A stretch of 64,000 nucleotides of DNA from an uncultured bacterium. Its GTDB lineage: Bacteria; Myxococcota_A; Polyangia; Polyangiales; Houyiibacteriaceae. Positions within the stretch are counted from its first letter, which is position 1; each line of letters starts with the position of its first letter. Positions 33,750 to 42,944 of this stretch are shown in pieces. The stretch covers positions 1 through 64,000 of the forward strand of contig CALJDU010000041.1 in the NCBI GenBank assembly GCA_938024995.1, given 5' to 3'. The position numbers and the translations under genes are program-made. The notes under the pieces were generated by a model, which had not been told where the DNA came from, did no database searches, and saw nothing but the letters and a program-made list of their open reading frames with translations.

Positions 33750-36026
33750 ATGACTTTGACCAAACCGCGCCAGCGCTACGCACCGCTCCTCGTCGCGCTC
33801 ACGCTCTTGGCAACCACGCTCTTGGGAACCGCGCTCTTGGGAACGCTCTGGGCGGCGCCCGGAGAAGCACAGGAGCCCGCGAGCGCGCTCGACCAGGCCG
33901 CCGCGGCGCTCAAGCGAGGTCAGGTCGACACCGCGCTCTCCTTGCTCACCAACGTACCGGAAAGCGAGCGTGACTCCGCGACCCGCTACTTGCTCGGTCG
34001 CCTCCAATATCGCGCGGGACGACTTCGACAAGCCGCGGAGACCCTCCACACCGACCTCTCTTCACTTCCCGAGCGCGTGCAAGACGACGCGCGTTTTCGG
34101 CGCGGTGCATCGCTCGCGGTGACCGAGGGTTGCTCCACCGCGCGTGAGGTCCTGCGGACCACCGGCGGACGACACGGAGCACTGGCGCGCGCGCTCTCGG
34201 CGCAGTGCGCCCTCGCCTTGGGCGACTACGCGGTCGCGATCCGAGAGCTCCGCGCGGTGATTCGCGACAACGCGAACGCGGTCGACACGTTCGCCGCGCG
34301 TCTGCAGTTGGCCGAGGCGCTCTCGCGTTCGGGGGCCCGGACGGAAGCGAAGCGCACCCTGCGTGAACTCTTGGTGCAGCGACCCGCCCATCCCGACGCC
34401 CCCTTCGCGCTGGCGCAGCTGGAGCGACTTGGGGAAGAGGTCAACTTCCGCGCGGGAGAGCGACTCTCTCGCGCGGCTGCGCTCTCTCGCGCGCACCGCC
34501 ACGAAGAAGCGATCAACGAGCTGAGTCACGTTCGCCCGCGAAGCCGCGGAGAGCGCGCGCGGATGCTTCACGTGCGCGGGATGGCGCTCTACCGATTGCG
34601 TACGCGATACGCGGAGGCCGCCGAGGTGCTCGAGCGCGCCTCGAAGATCCCGAGCGCGACGCAGATCGAAGACCAGTTTCACGCCGCGCGTGCGCAGTCC
34701 CGGGCGGATCATGATCGGGAAGCGATCGCGAGCTATCGCGTCTTTGTCGCGCAGCACGCTTCCCATGAGCTCGCGCAGAAAGCGGAGTACCTGGCGGCCT
34801 GGCTCGAGCTTCGGTTGGGCGACGCGGCCGGTGAACGAAACATGCGCCGCTTCCTCTCGGGCCCGAGGGGTCGCGGAAGTTCCGCGCGAGACGCGGTGTG
34901 GCACCTCGCGCTGCGCGCCTACGAGACCGGCCGGTTCACCCGGGCCGCGCGCCTCTTTGATCGCTACGCGCGGCCCACCGGGCGCGGATTGATCGAGGGG
35001 AAGTTCTCGTACTGGCTAGGACGCGCGCGGGAGGGCGCGGGCGAGCGAGATCGGGCGATCGCCGCGTACCGGCAAGCGCTGCATGTGGAGCCGCTTCATT
35101 GGTACGCGCAGTGGGCACGGAAGCGACTGCTCGCGCTCGGCGAAGAACCCGGTTCGCTCTTCCCGCCCGGCGAGGACGCGCCCGCCGCGGAACCACTCGC
35201 GCCGCCGACGCTCCCCGATGCCGCGGTGCTCTACGCGCGTCTCGGTTTGCTCGAAGACGCCGCGCTGGAGCTTCGCCGGAACGAGAGCGCGCTTCGAAGC
35301 CGCGCGCCGGAGGGTCGCGAGACCGAGAGCTTGGTCGCCGCCTACCTCCAGCTCGGACTGCCTTCGCGCGCCTATCGCATCGCGAACACCCAACGCGAGC
35401 TGCTCCGACAAGCCCCGGTCGGCGCAGCCCGATGGGCCTGGGAAGGCGCGTATCCGTCGCCGTGGCGTGAAACGATCGAGCGACACGCAGCCGCGCAAGG
35501 CATTGATCCCGCGTACGTCTACGCAACGATGCGCCAGGAGAGCGCCTACAACCCTGGCGCGGTGAGCCACGCCGACGCGATCGGTCTCCTCCAGATGTTG
35601 CCGAGCTCGGCCGAGCGGATCGCGACGCGGATCGGAATCGACTACTCGCGCGACCTGCTCTTCGACCCATCGTGGAACGTCCGCATCGCGACGCATGAGA
35701 TGCGCGGGACGCTGAACGAGTTCGACGGAGACCTCCCGCTGACGATCGCGGCGTACAACGCGGGGGACTCGCGGGTGCGGCGCTGGCTACGAGAGACCGG
35801 TCCGATCGATCTGGATCTCTTCGTGGAGAAGATCCCGTTCGACGAGACCCGTGGTTACGTCCGGCGCGTCATGAGTCACTTCGCGAGGTACCGCGTGCTG
35901 CGCGATCCGGAGTCGCCCTTCGTTGCGCTCGCCGATCGAGTCCCCGTGACCGAAGCCGCGCCGACCGCGCCGACCGCGCCGAGCACGCCGAACACCGCAC
36001 CCGCCGCGCCTCCCGCCACGCCCTAG
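33750..36026 (+). CDS. Soluble lytic murein transglycosylase with TPR-like N-terminus
   Basis: A 758-residue protein. A signal-anchor-like segment (LLVALTLLATTLLGTALLGTLW) is near residue 10-32, then long TPR-like helical repeats (Ala/Leu/Glu/Arg-rich, residues ~40-560), then the SLT domain at about 590-700: AYVYATMRQESAYNPGAVSHADAIGLLQMLPSSAERIA, with the catalytic Glu in RQES, and PLTIAAYNAGDSRVRRWL. The C-terminus is a Pro/Ala/Thr tail. It cleaves peptidoglycan glycan strands to 1,6-anhydro products in the periplasm. Its stop overlaps the stop of the convergent FHA-GGDEF gene by four bases. Confidence 0.9.
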   Translation: MTLTKPRQRYAPLLVALTLLATTLLGTALLGTLWAAPGEAQEPASALDQAAAALKRGQVDTALSLLTNVPESERDSATRYLLGRLQYRAGRLRQAAETLHTDLSSLPERVQDDARFRRGASLAVTEGCSTAREVLRTTGGRHGALARALSAQCALALGDYAVAIRELRAVIRDNANAVDTFAARLQLAEALSRSGARTEAKRTLRELLVQRPAHPDAPFALAQLERLGEEVNFRAGERLSRAAALSRAHRHEEAINELSHVRPRSRGERARMLHVRGMALYRLRTRYAEAAEVLERASKIPSATQIEDQFHAARAQSRADHDREAIASYRVFVAQHASHELAQKAEYLAAWLELRLGDAAGERNMRRFLSGPRGRGSSARDAVWHLALRAYETGRFTRAARLFDRYARPTGRGLIEGKFSYWLGRAREGAGERDRAIAAYRQALHVEPLHWYAQWARKRLLALGEEPGSLFPPGEDAPAAEPLAPPTLPDAAVLYARLGLLEDAALELRRNESALRSRAPEGRETESLVAAYLQLGLPSRAYRIANTQRELLRQAPVGAARWAWEGAYPSPWRETIERHAAAQGIDPAYVYATMRQESAYNPGAVSHADAIGLLQMLPSSAERIATRIGIDYSRDLLFDPSWNVRIATHEMRGTLNEFDGDLPLTIAAYNAGDSRVRRWLRETGPIDLDLFVEKIPFDETRGYVRRVMSHFARYRVLRDPESPFVALADRVPVTEAAPTAPTAPSTPNTAPAAPPATP

Positions 36027-36928
36027 CGCGCGTAGACCTCGACCCGATTGCGCCCGCGCGTCTTCGCCAAGTAGAGCGCGCGATCCGCAGCCGACACCAG
36101 CTCCTGCGGCGAGCCGATCGAGTTGTCTGGCATCACCGCGATGCCGACGCTGGTCGTCACGCGTAAGCGACGGCCTTCAAACTCAAACGGAAAGGTCTCC
36201 ATCCAGCGGCGCAAGCGCTCCGCGAACTCGTGCGCTCCACCAACGTCGATCCCGCGGCTCAAGATCAAAAACTCCTCGCCGCCGTAGCGCGCGAAGGTGT
36301 CCTCGCGCCGCACGCTGTCGAGGACGCCGCGCGAGATCGTCTTGAGCACGTAGTCGCCGGCGAGGTGACCGTAGGTGTCGTTGACCTGCTTAAAGTGGTC
36401 GAGGTCAAACATGATCAACGTGAGCGGCTCGTCATGTCGCGAGGCGTAGGCGTACTCCCGACCGAGCCGCTCAAGGAAGTAGCGACGGTTGTACGCCGCG
36501 GTGAGCGGATCGCGGAGCGCCGAGTCGAAGATGCTTCGCTGGAACTGCTGCTCGATCACGTCGTGGAAGCTGAACTTGAAGACCGAGGTCGTCCCGATGT
36601 GAACGCGATCTCCGTCCACCAGCGTGTGTCGTTCTTTGGTCTCGGTCCCGTTGATGTGGGTGCCGTTGGCGGAGCCGAGGTCCTCGATGACGACGTTCGG
36701 ACCCTCAAGCGAGAACCGCGCGTGTTCACGAGAGACCTCGGGGTCGGTCAGCGAGAAGGTCGCCGCGCGGCCTCGCCCCACAACGCCCCCCTCTTTGATC
36801 TTAAAGGTGACACCGACGTCTGGACCCGCGATGACGAACACATACGCCTCGCGCGGTCCGCTTCGCTCGTACGCCGCGCGCATGCGCTCGCGGTCGCCGA
36901 TCAGCGTGGGGACGTCGTCTTGTTCCAC
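36023..36928 (-). CDS. Diguanylate cyclase with N-terminal FHA domain
   Basis: A 301-residue protein. Residues ~30-125 are an FHA domain (VVGRGRAATFSLTDPEVSREHARF, DLGSANGTHING). Residues ~135-300 are a GGDEF domain: LTAAYNRRYFLERL, MFDLDHFKQVNDTYGHLAGD, RYGGEEFLIL (active GGEEF), and a RRED pattern five residues before it, matching the RxxD inhibitory site. So it is predicted to make c-di-GMP with product feedback and to be recruited to phosphothreonine partners through the FHA domain. It is convergent with the transglycosylase gene. Confidence 0.92.
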   Translation of the reverse strand: MEQDDVPTLIGDRERMRAAYERSGPREAYVFVIAGPDVGVTFKIKEGGVVGRGRAATFSLTDPEVSREHARFSLEGPNVVIEDLGSANGTHINGTETKERHTLVDGDRVHIGTTSVFKFSFHDVIEQQFQRSIFDSALRDPLTAAYNRRYFLERLGREYAYASRHDEPLTLIMFDLDHFKQVNDTYGHLAGDYVLKTISRGVLDSVRREDTFARYGGEEFLILSRGIDVGGAHEFAERLRRWMETFPFEFEGRRLRVTTSVGIAVMPDNSIGSPQELVSAADRALYLAKTRGRNRVEVYAR

Positions 36929-36987
36929 GCGGCGAGCCTACCCTCTTTTGCGTCCCACCCCGAACGCGCTCACTCAGGGTGCGCCGA

Positions 36988-38166
36988 TCACTCGAACGGG
37001 TCGCTGTGCCGCGGGTCGTTCAGGAACTCGTCGTCGGTGAGCGCGCGGAGAAACGCGAGGACGTCTGCACGGTCTTGTTCAGTGAGCACGAATCCGTCGA
37101 CGAAGGTGCTCTTGTTGGGGCTCGCGCGCCCATCGCCGATCTCGGGGCCTTCGGTCACGTTGCGCCCGCCCGCGGCGTAGTGGTCGATCACCTCTTCAAG
37201 CGTCTCGATCGAGCCGTCGTGCATATACGGCGCGGTGACCGCGATGTTGCGGAGGGTCGGCGCTTTGAAGCGCCCCTGATCGGCGCGCTCGCCCGTGAAC
37301 TCGTAGAGGCCTTGCTCGCCCGCGGGATACGCGCCGCGCCCGTCGACGTTGTAGAGGCCGTTGTTGTTGAAGGCGGCCTGGTCGAAGACGTTGTTCTCGT
37401 GGTCGACCGCGCTCGCGAAGTTGAAACCACCGTGACAGTGAAAGCAGTCGAGCGTCTCGCCGTTGAAGAGCGCCAAGCCGCGCTTCTCGCTCTCTGTCAA
37501 CGCGTCCGCGTCGCCTTGGAGGAACTGGTCGTAGCGTGAGGTCGCGCTGATCAAGCTGCGCTGGAACGAGGCGAGCGCGCGCGTCACGTTCGCGACCGAG
37601 ACAGGATCGGCATCGTCCGGGAACGCCTCTGGAAACAGGAGACCGTAGCCCGCGTCCGCGCGCAGCCTCCGGAGCAGCTCGTCTTCTTCGCCCGCCATGC
37701 CGAGCTCCACCGGTTCCTCGCCGAACATGGGGACGAGCGCTTGCTCCTCCAAGCGTCGCAAAATCGGGTTGGCCCAGGTCAGGGTCGCGGCATAGGCGAT
37801 GTTCGCGAGCCCCATCGAACTGCGCGGGTGAACCGCGCCGGTCGAGCCCAGCCCGCGCGGCAGGCCATCGGTAAACGCGAGCGACTGCTCGTGACAGCTG
37901 CCGCAGCTCTGGGTCTCGTTGAGCGAGAGGCGAGTGTCGTAAAAGAGATGACGGCCGAGCTCGACCTTGGCCTCGGTCATCGGGTTGTCGTCGGGAACGC
38001 GCGGTGAGGGGAAGTGCGCGGGGAGCCCAAAGTCATATGTGTCTTCGGGCTGGCAGCCGGACGCGAAGCTCAGCGCGACAACGAGAACCAGGACGCGCGA
38101 AACAAAGAAGCGCACGCTTCGGAAATGGAAGCGCGCGCTTTTCTGCTTTCTAACCGAGCGGATCAC
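36988..38166 (-). CDS. mbnH: Di-haem MauG/MbnH-like enzyme (MXAN_0977 family)
   Basis: A 392-residue lipoprotein: hydrophobic segment with lipobox FASGC38, then two haem-binding CXXCH sites, CGSCH (88-92) and CFHCH (241-245), as in cytochrome c peroxidase/MauG proteins. LGRHLFYDTRLSLN and MHDGSIETLEEVIDHY are family motifs. The stop of mbnP overlaps its start (38163-38166). This pair is the metallo-mystery di-haem/four-Cys system named in myxobacteria; in studied examples MbnH oxidises a Trp of MbnP. No methanobactin peptide gene or export genes lie nearby. Confidence 0.88.
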   Translation of the reverse strand: MIRSVRKQKSARFHFRSVRFFVSRVLVLVVALSFASGCQPEDTYDFGLPAHFPSPRVPDDNPMTEAKVELGRHLFYDTRLSLNETQSCGSCHEQSLAFTDGLPRGLGSTGAVHPRSSMGLANIAYAATLTWANPILRRLEEQALVPMFGEEPVELGMAGEEDELLRRLRADAGYGLLFPEAFPDDADPVSVANVTRALASFQRSLISATSRYDQFLQGDADALTESEKRGLALFNGETLDCFHCHGGFNFASAVDHENNVFDQAAFNNNGLYNVDGRGAYPAGEQGLYEFTGERADQGRFKAPTLRNIAVTAPYMHDGSIETLEEVIDHYAAGGRNVTEGPEIGDGRASPNKSTFVDGFVLTEQDRADVLAFLRALTDDEFLNDPRHSDPFE

Positions 38167-38984
38167 TCTGCGGAGAAGACGGTGGACTCTCCCGCGGAAG
38201 CGCCACCGAAAGGAAGCCCGAGGTTGGTGAAGTACGGCGCGCAGTCAGCGTCGACCGGCGCGGACATGCATCCGGGCGGGGTCTCCATCATGTTGCTCTC
38301 GAGGTCGATGTTCGCGAGGAGCTCACGCACGTTCAAGACGACTCGCTGACCGACCTGGTAGTCGATCTCCACGACGGGGCGGTTCTGGTTGGAGCACGCG
38401 GTCACGCCGCCGGTGACGTCACCGTCGCAGCCGGTCGAACCGAGGTGAAAGCGCCACGCCGGGAGACCCGCGGTCGAGCCCTCAGCGCGCAGGAACTTGT
38501 AGCCGCCTTGCCAGTTCCAGAACATCGAGGTGAGGTTGAGCGGCGCCTGCGCGAGGGCCGCGTCTTGGTGGTTGGCGTCAAAGGGAACGCCGAGCGTGAA
38601 GCGAAGACCGGTCACGTCCGAGGTGTCCGCGATGCCCGTGATCTGGAAGTTGGTCTCTGGGCTCCCCGCGTCCGCGCAGGTCCCGCTGCCGTCCTCGAAG
38701 TCGAGGAGCGCGACGGTGCCGTCTTGCCACATACCGTCGTTGTCCAGCTCGACCGCGGTGTAGGTCCCGTCGGACTTCCGAAGCTCGACACCATGTATGT
38801 AGACGCGCAGACCGCTCGCGGTGAAGGTCGAGTCGCTGGAGCCGACTCCGTTGTATTCCGCGCCGCACACGTACGGCGCGTCGGGCCCGAAGGTGGCCGC
38901 GAACTGTACCGAAAGGGGTTCGACGTCATCGCCTCCGCAGCTCGCGAGGATGCTAACGATAGCGAGTAAGCTCAACTTCTTCAT
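38163..38984 (-). CDS. mbnP: MbnP-like four-Cys lipoprotein partner of MbnH
   Basis: A 273-residue lipoprotein (lipobox ILASC16). The family landmark MFWNWQGGYKFLRAEG is present; WNWQ is the conserved Trp-containing segment that the partner di-haem enzyme modifies in known examples. Cysteines pair around YVCGAEYN, GTCADAG, GSTGCDGD, TACSNQ and PGCMSAPVDADCAP, more than four in all. The function in known systems is copper binding. Encoded upstream of mbnH with an ATGA overlap, so the two are co-translated. No promoter or metal box was recognised upstream. Confidence 0.87.
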   Translation of the reverse strand: MKKLSLLAIVSILASCGGDDVEPLSVQFAATFGPDAPYVCGAEYNGVGSSDSTFTASGLRVYIHGVELRKSDGTYTAVELDNDGMWQDGTVALLDFEDGSGTCADAGSPETNFQITGIADTSDVTGLRFTLGVPFDANHQDAALAQAPLNLTSMFWNWQGGYKFLRAEGSTAGLPAWRFHLGSTGCDGDVTGGVTACSNQNRPVVEIDYQVGQRVVLNVRELLANIDLESNMMETPPGCMSAPVDADCAPYFTNLGLPFGGASAGESTVFSAE

Positions 38985-39095
38985 AGGTCTCCAGGGTCTC
39001 CTTCACCGAGGTTGAGTCCAGTACCAGACTCGGTCAAACGCTCAGACGTGGCCAACTGCATCCATAGCGAGAACTTCTAACGAAACAATGACGCG

Positions 39096-39181
39096 CATCT
39101 CGCGAACCCATCTCGCGAACCCATCTCGCGAACTAAAAGATGACGCGAACCAAACGATGACGCGAACCAAACGATGACGCG
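39096..39181 (+). repeat. Two adjacent short tandem repeats between dnaK and mbnP
   Basis: Three copies of the 13-mer catctcgcgaacc (39096-39134) are followed by two copies plus a part of a third of the 17-mer gatgacgcgaaccaaac (39139-39181), both sharing cgcgaacc. They lie just after the dnaK stop in the 208-bp gap 38985-39192, which otherwise shows no gene. Confidence 0.85.
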
Positions 39182-39192
39182 TCGGCGGAGGC

Positions 39193-41046
39193 TTACGCGT
39201 CGTCCGCGGGAGCTTCCGCGTCTTCTGCCTCGTCGTCTGTGCCGTACATCGACTCCGCGATCTTGTATGCGCTGAGCTCCAGCTCTTGGAGCGCGTCACG
39301 AATCCCGACGATGTCGCCGCCTTCGTCAAGCAGCTGCCGGAGCGCGGCGATGTCGGTCTTCACCTCTTCGAGCACGACCTCATCCACCAGGTCCGCGTAC
39401 TCCTCCACCGCGCGCTCGCTCGTATAGAGGAGGCCGTCAGCGGTGTTACGGAGCTCGGCGAACTCGCGCCGCTTGGCGTCGGTGTCCTTGTACTGGTCCG
39501 CGCTCTTGATGATCTCCTCGACCTGTTCTTCGGTCAGACCGCTGCCCGCGACGACGCGGATGTTCTGTTCCTTCTGAGAACCCAGGTCGCGCGCCGTGAC
39601 GTCCATGATGCCGTTGGCGTCGATCGCGAAGGTCACCTCGATCTCGGGGACCCCACGCGGTGCGGGAGGAATCGGCGCGAGCTCAAACTTCGCGAGCGAG
39701 CGGTTGTCCTCGGCCATCTCGCGCTCGCCTTGGAGCACGTGAATGGGGACGAAGGGCTGGTTGTCGAGACTCGTCGTGAAGATGTTGCTCGCGCTCGTCG
39801 GGATCGTCGTGTTCCGCGGAATGATGGTCGTGAACACGCCGCCGCCGGTCTCGACACCCAGGCTGAGCGGCGTGACATCGAGCAGGAGGATCTCTTCGAC
39901 CTCACCGCTGAGCGCCGCGCCCTGAAGCGCCGCGCCGACCGCGACCACCTCGTCGGGATTCACACCCTTGTGCGGGTCGCGACCGAAGTACTCGGCGACT
40001 CGTTTTTGGATGAGCGGCATCCGGGTCTGACCACCGACGAGGAGCACCTCATCAATTTCTTCCTTTTTCACGCCCGCATCGGTCATCGCTTGGCGACACG
40101 GCTCGAGCGTGCGGTCGATCAGCGGCGAGACCAAGATCTCCAGTTCGCTCCGCTTGATGGTCTCTTCGACGTGCTTCGGCTCGCCCTTGACCTGCGCAAT
40201 GAACGGGAGGTTCACCTCGGTCTGGAGCGACGTCGAGAGCTCGTGCTTCGCCTTCTCGGCTTGTTCCTTGAGCCGCTGAAGCGCGACCTTGTCGTCCATC
40301 AAGTTCACGCCGTTCTTCTCTTCGAAGCGACGCGCGAGCTCAGTGACCAAGAGGTTGTCGAAGTCCTCTCCGCCGAGGTGGGTGTCGCCCGAGGTCGACT
40401 TGACGCTGAAGACGCCGTTGCGCAGCTCCAAGATCGAGATATCGAACGTGCCGCCGCCAAGGTCATAGACCGCGACCGTCTTCTTGCCTTCCTTGACGTG
40501 ATCAAAGCCGTACGCGACCGCCGCAGCGGTCGGCTCGTTGATGATTCGCTTGACCTCGAGGCCCGCGATCTTACCGGCCGCTTTGGTGGCCGCGCGCTGA
40601 GCGTCGTCGAAGTAGGCCGGAACCGTGACGACCGCCTCGGTCACCTCTTCGCCAAAGTACGACTCCGCGACTTCTTTCATCGCGGTCAAAATGATCGCGC
40701 TGATCTCGGGCGGTGAGAAGTCTTTGCCTCCGACCGAGACCCAGGCGTCACCGTTCGTGTTCTGAATGACCTTGTACGGGACCTGGTCCTTGTGACGCTC
40801 AACATCATCCGCGTCGAAGGGCTGACCCATCAAGCGCTTGACGGCAAAGATCGTGTTCGTCGGGTTGGTGACGGCCTGACGCTTCGCGACGCTCCCCACC
40901 TGGCGTGAGCCGTCCTTGGTAAACGCGACGACGGAAGGTGTGGTGCGACTGCCTTCCGCGTTCGGGATCACCGTGGGCTCACCATCATCAACGAAGGCGA
41001 CGCATGAGTTGGTGGTCCCGAGGTCAATGCCGATGACCTTGCTCAT
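39193..41046 (-). CDS. dnaK: Molecular chaperone DnaK (Hsp70)
   Basis: A 617-residue Hsp70: GIDLGTTNSCVAFVDDG, IINEPTAAAVAYG, IYDLGGGTFDISIL-type sequence (AVYDLGGGTFDISIL), VLLVGGQTRMPLIQ, and the substrate domain with PLSLGVETGGGVFTTIIPRN. The C-terminal tail is acidic and short. It is preceded by grpE with only three bases between, and is the last of hrcA-grpE-dnaK; no dnaJ follows, so dnaJ is elsewhere. ATP-driven protein folding in the cytoplasm. Confidence 0.97.
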   Translation of the reverse strand: MSKVIGIDLGTTNSCVAFVDDGEPTVIPNAEGSRTTPSVVAFTKDGSRQVGSVAKRQAVTNPTNTIFAVKRLMGQPFDADDVERHKDQVPYKVIQNTNGDAWVSVGGKDFSPPEISAIILTAMKEVAESYFGEEVTEAVVTVPAYFDDAQRAATKAAGKIAGLEVKRIINEPTAAAVAYGFDHVKEGKKTVAVYDLGGGTFDISILELRNGVFSVKSTSGDTHLGGEDFDNLLVTELARRFEEKNGVNLMDDKVALQRLKEQAEKAKHELSTSLQTEVNLPFIAQVKGEPKHVEETIKRSELEILVSPLIDRTLEPCRQAMTDAGVKKEEIDEVLLVGGQTRMPLIQKRVAEYFGRDPHKGVNPDEVVAVGAALQGAALSGEVEEILLLDVTPLSLGVETGGGVFTTIIPRNTTIPTSASNIFTTSLDNQPFVPIHVLQGEREMAEDNRSLAKFELAPIPPAPRGVPEIEVTFAIDANGIMDVTARDLGSQKEQNIRVVAGSGLTEEQVEEIIKSADQYKDTDAKRREFAELRNTADGLLYTSERAVEEYADLVDEVVLEEVKTDIAALRQLLDEGGDIVGIRDALQELELSAYKIAESMYGTDDEAEDAEAPADDA

Positions 41047-41049
41047 GCC

Positions 41050-41712
41050 CTACTCTTCACTCTGCGACGCGTCTGCTTCGCTAGCGGTCTCTGCCTCTTC
41101 AGTCGCGGGGGCAGCCATCGCGACCACGACCATCGCGGCGCGCAGCAAGCGCCCCTCAACGGTGTAACCCGACTGAACCTCGCTCATGATGGTACCGGGA
41201 GGGTGATCGTTGGTCGGCGTCTGCTGAATCGCGTCGTGAACGTTGGGATCGAATGCTTGCCCAACACCGGGCACACGCTCCAGACCAAAGCGACTCGCGA
41301 TGTCATCGAAACCGCGGACGACCATGTGCACGCCTTCCACAACAGCCTGCACATCAGTCGCGGTGCTCGACGCCGCGAGCGCGCGGTGAAGGTTGTCGAT
41401 GAGCGGGAGGAACTCACGGATGGTGTTGTCCCGGGTCCGTCGCTTCTCTTCCTCGAGGTCCCGTCGCGCGCGCTTACGGTAGTTGTCGAAGTCGGCCGCT
41501 TTCCGGAGGAGCTGATCCCGGTACTTGTCGCGTTCTTCCTGAAGCGCGAGTTCGGTGTCCGTTGGCGGCGGGGGCGGGGGCGCGGTGGAGGCGTCGATGA
41601 ACACGACGTCGTCCGCGCCTTCGGCGGCCGGCGGAGCGGCGCTTGTTGGTTCAGAAGGAGTGGACTCTTCCACGCTCGCCTCAGCTGACTCGTTGACTTC
41701 AGGCTCGTTCAT
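41050..41712 (-). CDS. grpE: GrpE nucleotide exchange factor
   Basis: A 220-residue protein with a Pro/Glu-rich N-terminal extension, a coiled coil (ELALQEERDKYRDQLLRKAADFDNYRKRARRDLEEE) and the C-terminal beta domain (VPGVGQAFDPNVHDAIQQ, GTIMSEVQSGYTVEGRLLRAAMVVVA), the GrpE signature. The C-terminal tail after the domain is Ala/Glu/Ser-rich. It exchanges ADP on DnaK. Located 136 bp from the end of hrcA and three bases before dnaK. Confidence 0.94.
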   Translation of the reverse strand: MNEPEVNESAEASVEESTPSEPTSAAPPAAEGADDVVFIDASTAPPPPPPTDTELALQEERDKYRDQLLRKAADFDNYRKRARRDLEEEKRRTRDNTIREFLPLIDNLHRALAASSTATDVQAVVEGVHMVVRGFDDIASRFGLERVPGVGQAFDPNVHDAIQQTPTNDHPPGTIMSEVQSGYTVEGRLLRAAMVVVAMAAPATEEAETASEADASQSEE

Positions 41713-41848
41713 GTGACTGGTGAGGGTATACCATTCGGCTCGGCGACGGGAGCTTCTGGATCGGTTTCAACCATCTAAGGTGACCCCAAAAGGCGGCGGT
41801 TGCGCCGAGGTCAGGGACTCAGCGCTCCTTCGCTCTTCATCGAACGGC

Positions 41849-42898
41849 TTAGGTGTCTTCGTCGACGCTGCCGCCACCCAAAAGATCGCTCATCACTTTC
41901 GCGGTGAAGCCCACGAGCGGGACCACTTTCGCGTAGTCCATCCGCGCGGGACCGATCACGCCCAGGGTGCCCGCGGCCGCCCCGGTCTTGGTGTACGTGC
42001 TCGAGATGACGCTGATGTCCTGAACATCTGCGATCCCGGTTTCCGAGCCGATGACGACACGGACGCCCCCTGCCGCGATTGTGTGATCGAGAAGATCCAA
42101 CAGCTCTTCTCGTTGCTCGAACGCGCGAAGGTAGCTCCGCACCTTTTCCACATCCACGAACTCGGGCCGATCAAAGAGCCGACCTTGCCCTTCAATCACC
42201 ACCGCGCCGTCTTCGGTCGGTGAGGTCGCCGCAACATCGAGGAGACGCTTCGCTTGTCGCCGGATACGTTGGTACTCGCCCGCCTCCGACTTCATCTCTT
42301 CGGCGAGCACGTTCCGGATCTCGATCAACGTCCGGCCATCAATCATCTCGGCCAGGAAGTTGTTGAGCTCTTCAAGCGCGGCCGGCTCCACCGCGTCGAC
42401 CGTGATGACGCGGTTCTGCACGGCGCCCGAACGCGTCACCAAGACGACCAAGAGCTGATCGTCACGGAGCGGCATGAAGCGCAGCTGCAGGAGCTGTTCG
42501 TCTTCTGGCTTCGGCGCGGTGACCACGGTCGCGGCGCCCGTCAGCGAGCTCAACAGCTTGCCGGCTTCACGCATGATGTCGTGACCACTGGTGAGGTTCT
42601 GCAGACGCGCCACAACCGCGCTGCGATCTTCAGCGGACACGTCGCGCATCTGCACCAACGCGTCGACGAAGATCCGAAAGCCCTGATCCGTCGGCACGCG
42701 CCCCGCGCTGGTGTGCGGCTGCGCGAGGAAGCCGCTGTCGGTGAGATCCGCGAGCACGTTTCGAATGCTCGCTGGCGAGAGGTTCAGCCCATAACGCTTG
42801 GAGAGCTTGCGCGACCCCACGGGCTCGCCCGTCGCGATGTACTCCGTGATCGCGGCGTACAAGATCCGGCGCGCACGAAAAGTGATCTCTACAGCCAC
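41849..42898 (-). CDS. hrcA: Heat-inducible transcription repressor HrcA
   Basis: A 349-residue protein starting at GTG 42898. The N-terminal winged helix (YIATGEPVGSRKLSKRYGLNLSPASIRNVLADLTDSGFL) is followed by QPHTSAGRVPTDQGFRIFVD, the HrcA signature, and the C-terminal domain ends near VVPLVGFTAKVMSDLL. HrcA represses class I heat-shock operons by binding CIRCE. I find no TTAGCACTC-N9-GAGTGCTAA upstream of this gene or of grpE, so either the operator differs or it acts at other loci. First gene of the hrcA-grpE-dnaK order. Confidence 0.95.
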   Translation of the reverse strand: MAVEITFRARRILYAAITEYIATGEPVGSRKLSKRYGLNLSPASIRNVLADLTDSGFLAQPHTSAGRVPTDQGFRIFVDALVQMRDVSAEDRSAVVARLQNLTSGHDIMREAGKLLSSLTGAATVVTAPKPEDEQLLQLRFMPLRDDQLLVVLVTRSGAVQNRVITVDAVEPAALEELNNFLAEMIDGRTLIEIRNVLAEEMKSEAGEYQRIRRQAKRLLDVAATSPTEDGAVVIEGQGRLFDRPEFVDVEKVRSYLRAFEQREELLDLLDHTIAAGGVRVVIGSETGIADVQDISVISSTYTKTGAAAGTLGVIGPARMDYAKVVPLVGFTAKVMSDLLGGGSVDEDT

Positions 42899-42915
42899 GA
42901 TAACAACCCGAATTC

Positions 42916-42944
42916 AGGCTAGTTTTCCCCCCGCGCGCGGTCAA
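42916..42944 (-). promoter_or_regulatory. Candidate sigma70-type promoter of hrcA
   Basis: On the minus strand TTGACC (-35) and TAGCCT (-10) are separated by 17 bases and end 18 bases before the hrcA start, which implies a very short leader. The -35 is close to consensus; the -10 is weak. No CIRCE overlaps it. Confidence 0.4.

Noticed and set aside
39096-39181. CRISPR or integron site
   Set aside because: The tandem units are directly adjacent with no spacers, and no cas or integrase gene is near.
39286-40716. 476-aa plus-strand ORF
   Set aside because: Antisense to dnaK, which is certain by motif.
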